Positions 31,229-42,000 of a DNA stretch of 64,000 nucleotides are shown piece after piece. Source of the DNA: Daedaleopsis sinensis (lineage: Eukaryota; Basidiomycota; Agaricomycetes; Polyporales; Polyporaceae); contig CM066303.1 in assembly GCA_033807695.1 (NCBI GenBank), forward strand, positions 1,922,001 to 1,986,000, given 5' to 3'. A program made the translations under genes and the position numbers. Each line of letters opens with the position of its first letter. Positions within the stretch are counted from its first letter, which is position 1. The notes under the pieces were generated by a model that was given only the letters and a program-made list of their open reading frames with translations, was not told the origin of the DNA and did not search any database.

Positions 31229-34200
31229 ATGAAGAAACTGTTCGGAAGAGACAAGCCCAAGCCCGTCAAGGTCACCTCGACCACCCGCGACGACGTCTCC
31301 GCTTTGGGTGAAGTGCGCTCACCTCGTTCACCCCGCCTTCGCGCACGTTGACCCTTCATTTCCCCAGGACCACGCGTACCCGTCACACAGACACGACAGG
31401 GCGCAGACCGCTTCAGACGACCAGTGGGATCTTATTACAGAAGCAGGCCCTCCATTACAACCACTCCGGCCACCCACAATACCAGCCTCACAAACCTCCT
31501 CTCTTGGTTCCATCCACGCAGGCTCTCCCGTTCCCAGTCCTCTGCCCAGATCTGTCTCTCCGTTCAGCTCACACTCTACGACACCTCTCATGAACCAGAA
31601 GCCAAATCAAAACCAGAAGGACCGTGATCAGGGAGTCTTGCGTAAGAAGCCGCCATCTACACCTAACTCTTTCGCTGCTGTCGGAATTCTCAACTCGCTC
31701 AATCCTACTCATCTCGAGCCTGTCAACTCCCGTGAACAGTCCGACGACGGCTTCACAGACTCGTCGCATCGGGAGGAGAAGGAGAAGAAGGAGAAGCGGC
31801 CATTTTGGGATCGGTCAGGGCACAAAGAGAGAGAGAAGGACAAAGACAGGGAGAGAGAACGAGAACGAGACAGAGACAGAGAGCGTGCGCGGGACAAGGA
31901 GCGGGACAGGGAACGGTATCCGGAGAGAGATAGAGAGCGGAAGGAAGAAGGGCCCCCGGCGGAGCTTACACGTTTGCTTGGTGCGTATCGTAACTCCTCT
32001 TCCATCATCATTCGATCCGACCTCCCCATGCAGGATACTTGTTTGCCACTGCCTCTGAGGACTGGTCGTTGGTGCTGGAAGTGTGTGATAGAGTGTCTGC
32101 TAGCGAGGATAATGCCAAGGAGGCAGCAAAAGCTTTGAGACGCGAGTTCAAGTGCGTACAGGCCATAGCTTATATCCATCCTAGCTCATGGTCTATGATA
32201 CAGAGGAGGAGAGCCTTCAACCCAACTCTCTGCCGCAAGACTCTGGGCTATAATGCTCCGAAACTGCTCTCTCGCTTTCGTCAAGCAATGCGCCGCCCGC
32301 AAGTTCCTCGACTCTCTAGAAGAAGTCTTGAAATCAAAATCCACACCTCCCGTGGTGCGCGAACGCCTGATTGCGGTTCTAGCTGCTGCATCATATGCAA
32401 GTGATCCAGGTACGGGTATGCTAATCCTTCCTCTTCCTGGAAAATCCGCCGTTGACGCGCGGTAGATTCTGGATTCCGGCATCTATGGCGAAAGGTCAAG
32501 AAGGATGATCAACCTGACGAGGTATGTTCCTCAGTGACGTACGCCTTATGTCGGAGACTGATGTGCCATACAGGGTGTTCCATTTGACACCGACGACGCG
32601 ATGTTTTATCCTGCTACCCCACGACACTCGATTGGCCCCAATTCCCTGCAACCTCCTCAAGTCGATACTCTTCATCCGCAATCCGTGTCTCCTCCGCAAC
32701 AGCCACAGTCACAACCACAGCTACAACATCGTTCGTCTCACACTCATTCGCACCAGCACCATGGGCAGACACCACAACGACCACCACCCACTGTCAGTAG
32801 GCTGATCTGTTGCTGTAGATCCTAAGAGTAACAGGCTATCTTTCCAGGTTACACCCGGGAAGACCAGATCGACACGGAATCGCGTGATACCGCTTGAAGA
32901 AGATATCCGTCGCTTGTTCCAGGAGTGTAAAGTGGGCAAAGGTAACGCGAACCTCCTGTCGGAGGCGCTCACGTATGCGAAGCCAGAAGATCTCAAGAAC
33001 AAAGACATCATCAAAGTGCGTACTTTAGATTCTTTGCTTGTCATACGGCGCTAAATAGCCACATGCAGGAGTTTTATGCTCGATGTCGGGCATCGCAAGA
33101 GCTCATATCCGCCCAAATACCGTGGGCTTTCGCACAAGCCGAGCGCTCCCGCGAGGCCGCTGGCAAGCCGACTGAAGGCAAGGCACGAGAAGGTCGTCAT
33201 TCCTCTGAGCGGGAGAGAGATCGTCCTCCGTCAAGCCCGAAGAAAGACGAACACCTCACCACCGAGGAGAAGCTGCTCGCTGCGATCCTCGGAGCTAACG
33301 AAGACCTCCTCGAGGCGCTCAGGTTGTATGACGATCTCGAACGTGTGGGTATCGAGCGAGACGCAGAGGAGCGGAGCAAGCGTGAGGTGAGGATGGATCG
33401 TTCGGTGAGTTCGGCCTCTTCGACACCTTGTGGACAGTATCCGTTAACATGGCCGTGTATAGCGTCTACGGTATGACGATAATGACAATCTTTATCTGGA
33501 GCCCGGTCAGGCGACTGCTGGCGGCGCATCGTCGTCTCGGAGTCCTTCTCCCTCTCCCTCTACCTCCCCATCGCCTGCTCCGTCGCTTGTCGTCACCCCT
33601 TCAATTGCTCACAGCACCATCTCCCAACCCGTCCCGGTACGCGCAGGGCAGGCCAACCATACGAATCAAGCGAACCATGCGAATCACGCGAATCATATCG
33701 ACCGGAATCATCACTCTGGCTCCCAGGCGTCAGTGCAATCGCTTGCACCCCCACCGCCCGCACCGCATGGACCTCGCTTACCTCACCGCTCAAACACACC
33801 ATCTCCCGAGCGTGGCTCAATCCATCACGTTCCGCGTACGTCCTTGGACAGCATGCATGGTGCAGCTGCCCGACAGCCTAGCAGTAAACTCCGGCAGAAC
33901 GGCAGCGAGGAGTACCCGGAGGACGATGACCTCAAGACCCCCGTACGCCCGAGCGCGAAGGCCCTGGGGAAGCGCAGGGTGGTCGAGCCCCCAGAAGGCG
34001 ATCGTAAGCTATTCCCTGGAGATCCACCAGCAGCTAACTAACGTTGTACATTCCAGGTGCCTTCGACCCGGACGACCTGTTCTACGAGCACCCGAACGAG
34101 TCCGTGCGCAACTCGGAGGACTCGGACTCGGACGACGGACACGTGCGCAATCCGTGGCACAAGCCGGTGCATTATGTGTACGACGCCGCGGCGGAGCGCA

Positions 34201-34262
34201 CGGAGCAGCGCATCAAGGAGGGGCGGCTTGCAGCCGCTGCGCTGGTCGGTGGGGTCCACTAA
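31229..34262 (+). CDS. VHS-GAT domain protein, LSB5-like endocytic adaptor
   Basis: Ten exons give 848 residues: 31229..31312, 31368..31980, 32034..32151, 32204..32409, 32466..32521, 32574..32792, 32848..33015, 33069..33404, 33463..34003, 34057..34262. After MKKLFGRDKPKP and a Ser/Pro-rich linker comes a striking Arg-Glu/Arg-Asp repeat (residues 175-225). A VHS-type superhelix follows (LFATASEDWSLVLEVCDRV, SAARLWAIMLRNCSLAFVKQ, KFLDSLEEVL). After a Gln/His/Pro stretch, a GAT-like helical part reads EEKLLAAILGANEDLLEALR. The tail is Asn/His/Pro-rich and ends with FDPDDLFYEHPNES and NPWHKPVHYVYDAAAERTEQ. VHS-GAT proteins bind ubiquitinated cargo and Arf-type GTPases on endosomes; yeast LSB5 also links to actin patches. 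It is much longer than LSB5 (about 350) because of linkers. The donor at 32793 (GTCAGT) is weak. Confidence 0.83.
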
Positions 34263-34719
34263 CATACTACTGCTATGCCCTATGCCATGTCTTCATGTTT
34301 AAGCTATGGCTGCACTGTCGAGCGAGCCATGCGGTCGTGCGCTGCTCCCTGCAGGCTCTTCATTTTCGTCACCATGTTGTGTTACATACTTATCCTACTC
34401 ATGGGCGTTGTATATCCACTGTGTTGGTGGTACCGCGGGTGTACATGCCTTTTTGTCCGAGCGTCACACGTTCATCGGTTTGTTGGGGTGGGTGTACACT
34501 AGAACTATCAATCTCAGGACACTGGCGATTACTTAGAGGGCCAACTACGCATTAATTTATTATGAACCTGGCAACATACTACACATGCGTCCCACTTTAA
34601 CCCCCGGCTGATACGGACCGCTCATCCGATGCGAGTTGGTGGAGTGGAGTCCCACACCGTCGCCTGCCTTCTTGCCTTAGACCATCACAGAGCCCATTCA
34701 CCTCTAGATTGGTGCAGAA
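34263..34719. other. Intergenic, no gene seen
   Basis: About 457 bp holding the 3' UTR of the VHS-GAT gene and the promoter of the DUF89 gene, both on the plus strand. No other feature is supported. Confidence 0.4.
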
Positions 34720-37170
34720 ATGTTTGAGGCGCCGTATCCTCCCTGGGACTTCACCGAGCGTAACAGGTGCGCATAGCCTATTCTCCAACACACTTGCCCG
34801 ATCTAACAGGATCTCGGTTGATCTAGTTTTGCGTGAGTGGCTAATCTCATCGCAAGCTCCTCTTTCCTGCGGGCACTCAACCCACACGCGCCATTCAGTT
34901 TCGAGACCGTCGTCAGACGGTGGCCGGTAATCCTCACGGGGATCATCGACAACATATACTGCCGCAACCATGAGCTCGGGATCTCGCTCCCGACCAAGAG
35001 CCCCGAAGAAGCCGCAGTCCTGCAGGAGACGATCGCGGAGGGCAAGAAAATCATCAGCAAGATTGGGGAGATCAAGTACGACATGGCGCGCGACCGTGTC
35101 TTGCCGTATGGCGCTCTCCTCCTGCATCTGCACCGCTCTTGTCCCACTACTAATGAACGTCTCGCACATCGCAGGCGCGTACCGGACGACGGCGAGGCGT
35201 TGGCGGACGTCTACAACGCAGAGCTAGACCGCCTAGCGGAGAAGAAGCAGAACACTTGGCTGACCGTACCTTGGCTGTACTCAGAGTAGGGGCTTTCTTC
35301 TGGACTCTGGAGTCGCACCTTGCATGTTCTGCTAACGCCGTTCTCGTCACTTCAGATGCTATCTGTGCGCACCTCTCCTACCGTCAACGATTCGTGTGCT
35401 GATAACAACGCAGCTATCGCCTTGTTCGCTCGTACTTCGTAGACACAACGCACTGGAAGGATTACGATCCTTTCTTGAGTCAGAAAGAGGCGACTTTCCA
35501 GAAGAGCTCCAAGGCAATCTACCGTGCGTCCTGTGCGCTCTGTTATGCAATAAAATCTTCGCTCATTGTACTGGATTATAGAGCTCGCTACTACGATGCA
35601 CGAGCTCGAACGAGACAAGGAGTCTCTGGCCTCGCACCCGGATAACCTCAAGGTCATTTTCAAGGAAATGATCCAGATGTGCTTGTGGTACGTTGAAGCG
35701 GCTCCATCTTCACCTCTATCTTTCTTCACACAGCATATATGCTAGGGGAAACGCCACTGTGCGTCCAAAGACTCTTAAGGGCGAAGCCACCGTGTCTGAC
35801 TCCTTCGAGACTAGGACCTCTCCATGCTGACGCATCTCTCGCATGACGACATACAACATCTGCAATCCGTGGGGCGCGACGCTCAAGCGGCCCGCGCGGA
35901 GTACATCCTGCGTGACGACCAAGAAAAGGTCTGGGACCACCTCACGAGCCTCGCCGGCAAGGACGCGCGGATAGACTTTGTGCTTGACAACGGTTCGTCA
36001 CCATTCGTACAGGGATGATGACGAGGTACTGACTCCGTGTGCACGCAGCCGGGTTCGAGGTGAGTTGCACCGCAGCGAGCTCGGGAAATCCGTGCGCCAA
36101 CGAACGGCTGGCCTTCAGCTCTTCACAGACCTCGTCTTCGCCGACTTTCTGGTCACGTACACGCCCTATGTCTCCAAAGTCGTCTTCCAGTGCGTATGTG
36201 CATGTTCGAGAGCGTCCGAGACTGACTGACGGAGGAACCGCCCAGTCCGAAGTTGATCCCGTGGTTTGTCTCTGACGTGACGCCGCCCGATTTCAAGTCG
36301 GCCACGGCCTCCCTCCTCTCGCCTACTTTCTTCCCGCAGGAGAGCACCCCAGAGGGCGCCCCGGCTGTGTCGGTGTCCGACCCGTCTCGAGAACATCTGT
36401 ACGCGATGGTCAAGCGATGGGAGTCGTACATCCAATCCGGAGTTTTCTCTTTGTCGGTGCCCATTGACTACTCGCTCGGAGCCTCAGACGTAAAGGTACG
36501 TCTATATTGTCCTCTTTGACAACGTCGCCTGACTTTCCACCCCGGAGGCCGATTTCTGGACCACGCCTTATCCGTACTGGAATATGAAGGAGCTGGCGCC
36601 TGAGATTTTTGCGGATCTGTCGGGTAGCGGGTTGGTTATCTTCAAGGTAACCAGTGGATGACTCCGCTGTCGATAGCTCGGACTGACCCTCGCCGCTTTT
36701 CAGGGCGATCTGAAGTAAGTGCAGTAAAAGGGAAGGAAGCTTCTGCTCCGAGTGCTGACTTGTGGACGACAATTGCCCAGCTTTCGCAAGTGAGTTATCG
36801 GGCGGATATAACATGAGCATCACTCATCGCCGTTGCAGACTCACAGGCGACGTACAATGGCCCATGTCGACACCTTTCAAGGAAGCAATAGGTGCATTCG
36901 ATCGCAGCTCTACCTAGGCTAGCCATGATGACGTTTGGTACCAGGTCCAATCGCGGGAGCATTCCCAATCTTGAGCTTGCGCACAAACAAGGCCGACGTG
37001 ATCGTCGCTGTCGATGCCGATGTCGCGAGGAAGCTAGAAGAAAGCGGGGAGAAATGGCGTTACAACGGGAAGTGAGTGCTCTGTCTTGCGATATAGAAGT
37101 GTAGAGTTTCACCTGGACGTTCTTCATTTCCAGATATGCCCTGGTACTGTTCCAACCGCGTGGGGAGTAG
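34720..37170 (+). CDS. DUF89/ARMT1 metal-dependent phosphatase, microexon-rich
   Basis: Seventeen exons give 482 residues: 34720..34766, 34899..35105, 35175..35285, 35356..35364, 35414..35523, 35582..35687, 35746..35758, 35815..35992, 36049..36059, 36119..36189, 36246..36495, 36548..36646, 36704..36714, 36781..36789, 36839..36891, 36945..37071, 37134..37170. Family motifs are MFEAPYPPWDFT, VVRRWPVILTGIIDNIY, MARDRVLPRVPDDGE, NTWLTVPWLYSECYLYRLVR, FKEMIQMCLWGNATDLSML, VDFVLDNAGFE-type (here IDFVLDNAGFE, metal site Asp/Asn), LFTDLVFADFLV, LIPWFVSDVTPPDF, GDLNFRKLTGD and SLRTNKADVIV. DUF89 enzymes remove phosphate from damaged or side-product metabolites such as fructose-1-phosphate; ARMT1 was also reported as a carboxyl methyltransferase. 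Exon 2 could start at 34857 instead. Five exons are 9-13 nt, and skipping any one would break the conserved core. Confidence 0.9.
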
Positions 37171-37276
37171 AAGCGACTGCAGGTATCCGCGACCTTGTGA
37201 TAGAATGTGTAGACTTGCATCCGACGTTACGCATGCCGGATGCGCGCGAAGCATAAGTGTGTCTGATTAAGAAGGA

Positions 37277-38673
37277 TCAAGAAGACGCAATCCTAAAACG
37301 ACTGCAGAACAGGGTGCTATCGTCCCTCGGAGGGGCGCCATGCCGCCGCATCATTTCCGCGTCCGCCTGCGAGCTGTTCCAGGGACGCCACAGGTGTATC
37401 TCCCGCCCTTCCTTCACCTCGTCCAGAGTATGCGCCTTCTCCGCCAGCGAGCCAGGCCGGCCAAAGTCAAGGAGCACGGTGAGCTCACCCGCAGCACGGC
37501 CCTTGATGATCTTCGCGCAGCGCACGATGCACAGGCGCGGGACGTTCTGCGAGCGCTGCAGGCTGGCGATGGACGTCGCGTGCAGGACCGCGAGGACGCG
37601 GAGACACAGATCGGCCGCGACGCGCGCATGGGTCTGCGGCCGCTCGCCCTGCAGCGCGATGTCCTTGTACCAGAGAGTCTGCGCTGTGTTCTGTTTAGAG
37701 AATATGTGCTGGGCGCGTGCTGCGAGGCCGCCCCTGGGATCATACTGTTGAGCAGCAGATCACGGTGACAATCGGTGATTAGCCTCTTACCTGATGAACT
37801 TGGTGCTCTTTGACTTGGACGCCTTCTCCGGGCTCTGGAACAGGCCGCGGTTGAGCTCTCGCTCGAGTGGTGGGACGTATGTGGGTGCATTCTGTTCAAG
37901 ATGGAGCGCTAGCAACTCGTCCGTGCCGTTCTCCGTGCGAGGGTCCATGGCGACTGCGACGCGAGTAGTGAAGATGGTTTTCAGCTTGTTAGCGTCTGGT
38001 AGAAGGTGACTCTTCCGCGGTAGAGGCAACGGTTGTAGAGCATTGATACTTCGGGCGGCTTTACCAGAGTCAGGGATAGGGATGGGCGGAAGTGGGGGTT
38101 GAAAGTTATGTATACTAGCTTTGGCCACTGGCTTCGTCACAGCACGGGGAGAGTTACGTGGAGATAGCTGCTCGTTTTGCAGAGTGAACTTGGTACCCGG
38201 TTTAGATGGGGACACAAATGATGGAGGTTTCATAGGGCGCATGGGTACGGTGCGAGACCCATGCTGCTTTGACGGACCTGCTTGGGGCGACTCTGCGGCA
38301 GGTGGGAGCATCGGAGGCCGCAAGGGTCGCAGAGGAGATTGCTTGGAAGGTCCAGCCTGCTCTTCCGAGACTACCTGAGCAACATGAAGAGGACGTGGAG
38401 GCCGCAACGGAGATGCTATTGAGGTCAGTTTTGAACGCCGAGGGTCGTCAAATGCAGATGCAAACTTGGGCGGGGGAATTTGAGCTTTCGCCTTCATTTT
38501 CGACAGGAGCGGTTTAGAGGCCACGAATCCGTCTGGTACGGCCATGAGCTTGCGTCTTTTGCTTTTGGGTGGTGGATCGTGCTGGTCGACGGTGTCTCGA
38601 GCTGAAGGGTTACGCGACGGGTAGGTAGAGATAGCCTTACCTTCGTGCTCTCGGATTGTACCGGTTCGTCCAT
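37277..38673 (-). CDS. Unrecognised nuclear-type protein
   Basis: Three exons, 38673..38641, 38581..37791 and 37733..37277, give 426 residues; both introns are GT-AG (59 and 57 bp) and phases close. It begins MDEPVQSESTK, followed by PPPKSKRRKL, a classic basic nuclear-import signal. Residues 30-230 are Pro/Ser-rich and probably disordered, with repeated PLRPPRP, PLRPLRPP and PMRPMKPP. The last 190 residues look folded: ANKLKTIFTTRVAVAMDPR, LAARAQHIFSKQNTAQTLWY, VAADLCLRVLAVLHATSIAS, CIVRCAKIIKG, ELTVLLDFGRPGSLAEK, IHLWRPW. I cannot assign a family. The helical C-terminal domain and nuclear signal suggest a chromatin, replication or kinetochore factor, but this is inference. It is divergent from LAA1. 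Confidence 0.72.
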
Positions 38674-39005
38674 ATCGTCTCAGCTGCTACGTTGAATTCT
38701 ATGCCTCACGAGAAGTATTGCACACACGTCGCGAATGGTGAGTTAAGCTCAAGTGGGAGGTGGATCCTGGTGGATCGCAGTGCACGCTACCCGACGCGTG
38801 TAGCGCCCATTATACCTCTCCGCCACGTGAGCAGCTACATCTCCGATCAATGTTACGCGCTCCGAGTCGCCCTCAGAGGCAGCAGGCTCAGCTCGCCATC
38901 CCTCGTCCTGACTATACCCACTGGCACAATCTCACCCGCATCTCACACGAAAACAGGATATAAGCTGCGACACTAAACTCAAGGCATTCTTAGTCCTGTT
39001 AGATC
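38674..39005. promoter_or_regulatory. Divergent promoter, nuclear protein / LAA1
   Basis: The 332 bp between the two start codons serves both genes. CACGTG-like CCACGTGAGC near 38822 is a possible bHLH site. There is no obvious TATA box. Confidence 0.4.
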
Positions 39006-42000
39006 ATGGCGGCAGGCGACACCGCCATCGAACTACTCGACGAGGTATGGACCTACGCTCACATCACCTTCTAGACACCCATCTCAGTCTAGCGCAGTCC
39101 AGCCTCTCGGGGGAGAATGGAGAGATATACCTTTTTCAATGGCTTTCTTCGACAGAGAGGTCAGCCAAGAAGGCATCCCTGGTGCGTCTACCCGCTCTGC
39201 CGTCTCTCGCCTTCCCTCACGATCACTGTAGGAGGAGTTAAAGACTATACAAGGAGATCTGGAAGCGTCGTTGTTGAAGGTCGTCTCTGCGCCCGAATCG
39301 TATCCTTTACCTGGTCGGCCTGTGAGAAGACTTGTTGCAAGCACTCTGAAGGCACTCTACATGCGCGGAGAGACCAAATCCCTCTTCGATACTATTCAAT
39401 CCTTCCTCAAGCTTCTGGCAGAGACAAAGCCTCCTGCCAAGGAACCTAGCAGAATGTACGTGAAACCTGGTACCCTGGCCATCAACTTCTCTCATGCCCG
39501 TCAAGAGCGGCAGTGTATTGTATTGGCGAACTCATGGGGATGTTTGGCTCGCAGGTATGTCTCTTCACGCCGGCCAGTTGCTCCGATTGAGACTGCCATT
39601 AGGTCATGTCTCTCATGTCCGAAGTTACCACTGTCACCATCAAGTTGTGCCGCTCCTCAAGTGTGAGTTAAACGCATCTTCGTCATAACATTCGCCCTAA
39701 CCGGCCATCAACCACGGGGACAGCCAATCATCCTCAGGACTTATGCCCTATATGCGTTGAGCAAGGCTCTAAGTACAGCCAAACGAGCAGTCACAGACTC
39801 AGTCGCGAAAGACATCATCAAACATAGCAAGAATGCGCTGAGTGACAAGGCACTCCCCGTGCAGCGTGCAGCGTGCGAGGTTGGTCTCTCGGTGATAGTC
39901 GGGGCTATAAGCGTATACTCATAGATATCGCCAGGTTCTCATCCTGATGTACCCACTTGGGGATGGGACACGGTCTGTCGCTGATGTAGAGAGCATCTTG
40001 AACATTTGCGTCAAGAGTCTCGAAAACGCAGATCAGCTCACTCGTCGTTCCCTCGCTAAGCTCGTTGCACAGATGCTAGCGTCTACGCAGGTTGAGAAGG
40101 TGGTTCCTGTTCCCGACGCAGCGAAGAAGGGAAAGAAGGCACGGAAGGAAGGGGAGGACGAGGACGAGGACACAGCACCGGGTGCCCATGTCACTGCCGA
40201 AGAGTCCAAGCCTATCATGACCCCCAGCGAGATGTTCCTCCAACTCTCTGCGCACTTCAACAAGCCCCAAGCGTCTCGAAAGACGCGGGTTGGTATCTTC
40301 GACTTCTACTCTGCGTTGCTTACCCTGTTGGGTTCTAGCTTTGTGGAGAGCAACTATGCATTGGTTGTCAGTCATCTGATGACAGAGATCGTTGCCAATT
40401 CTCGCAATTCTGGTTCTCGCTACGAGGTCATTTTCGTTCGCTCTCTCATCGAGATCGTACTTCGGGATCTCGTTGGTGTACGCCTCCTGGGCGAGCAAGC
40501 TCAGATTGCTGCGATACAGGAACTGTCCAGTACATATCTCAAGCGTTGGCCTGCTCTCATGCCTGGACAGTCTGCGCCCAGTCCACTGTGCTTGGTGATT
40601 GCCCTCAGAGAAGTCAGTGGCTTGCTCCAGCAGCTTGGAAACGCTCCCGGTCCCGTTCAGGTATGTGTTCGAATGGATAGTATCGTCGATGAAATAGTAA
40701 ATCATCGGGTCCCATAGGATGCTCTCTTGGATCCATTGCTCAACCTCCTCTCACATCCAAGCCATAGCGTTCGGGTAAACACCGCATGGGCGTTACGGTG
40801 CTTCTGCTACTCGACCCCGATCCGCCTGCCCAAGGTTCTCCTCAGCGTAGTAGAAAAGCTACAACGCGACCTATCTTCGTTGACAACCCCAGCAGCTCCT
40901 TCTGACATTCACCTTCGCGCACTCGGGCAGGCGTACGGTCTCTCGGCTCTACTCGCAGTCATCCCAGACCGCCCGCTCTACGTGTCGCACGACATCAGCG
41001 CGAAGGTGTACGACATATGCGTTCAGATTCTCAAACGCGCAGGCGAGCACGAGGTCAAAGTCGCTCAGGTCGAGATCGAGATCGCATGGACATGCATCGC
41101 CTCGCTGATGACTCTGGGGCCCAACTTCGTGCGGCCGCACCTCCCCCAACTTCTTGTCCTCTGGCGCAATGCGTTGCCCAAGCCGACCACGAAGGACGGC
41201 GCTACCGGGAGGAGCGTCACGGAGTGGGAGTTCCTGCTGCACGTGCGGGAAAGCACCGTGGGCGCGGTACATTGCTTCTTGAAGTACAACTCCCCGACGT
41301 TAGTGACGGCCGACGTCACTAGGCGTATATCGTCTTTGCTCGGCAACGGTCTTGCGTTCGCCAACACGTACCTAACCAGTCGGGCCTCTCTCAACCAGGA
41401 AGAACTAGCGGGTGACTCTAAGGGCCTCAACATCGACGGACGCGAGGCGCTCCTTCGTTCGCGCATCTTCCAATGCTTCTCCTTGTTGGGTTTCGGAGGC
41501 GTCACTGAATCCGTTCAGGGCTCCTTGCTCCAGTCCGTCGTCACACTCTTCTCCAGCTCTGATGGCTACGCCGGATCGTCCGTTCAAGCAGCTATTGTTT
41601 CGTCCTCTGGCTCGTTCACGTCCGTCTGGCAGAGTGTAGACGGCTATGCATATGGGGTGACCAGTCTCCAAGTGGACGAGAGCCCTCGTGAGTGGTTGAA
41701 CCGCGATAGCATTGAGACATCCATAGACGACATGGTGAGTATCCATGTCATCGTCGGAACCCGTATATGATCTCATCTACCACAGTGCCAAAAACCGATC
41801 ATTACAGCTCTGGAGCACGACGTACTCTACCTGTGTCAGCTGAATGTAGCGGATCCCAGTCGAAGGGCCGCCGAACCACCTCCGGCAGCCACCGCCGCAG
41901 TGGACGCTGCCATTCAACTCTTTGCTCAGCTCCTCCCGCTCCAAGACGTCACTCAAACAACTCGAGTTGTCACGCAACTGCTGGGGTCCGTAGGCTCTCA

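Noticed and set aside
31709..32179. Ser-Leu-rich frame antisense to the VHS-GAT gene
   Set aside because: It is the complement of the Arg-Glu/Arg-Asp codon repeat; composition is an artefact.
38582..38640. Acceptor at CTTCAG (38602) for intron 1 of the nuclear-type gene
   Set aside because: It puts exon 2 out of frame and leads to an early stop; the downstream GACCAG acceptor restores PPPKSKRRKL in frame.
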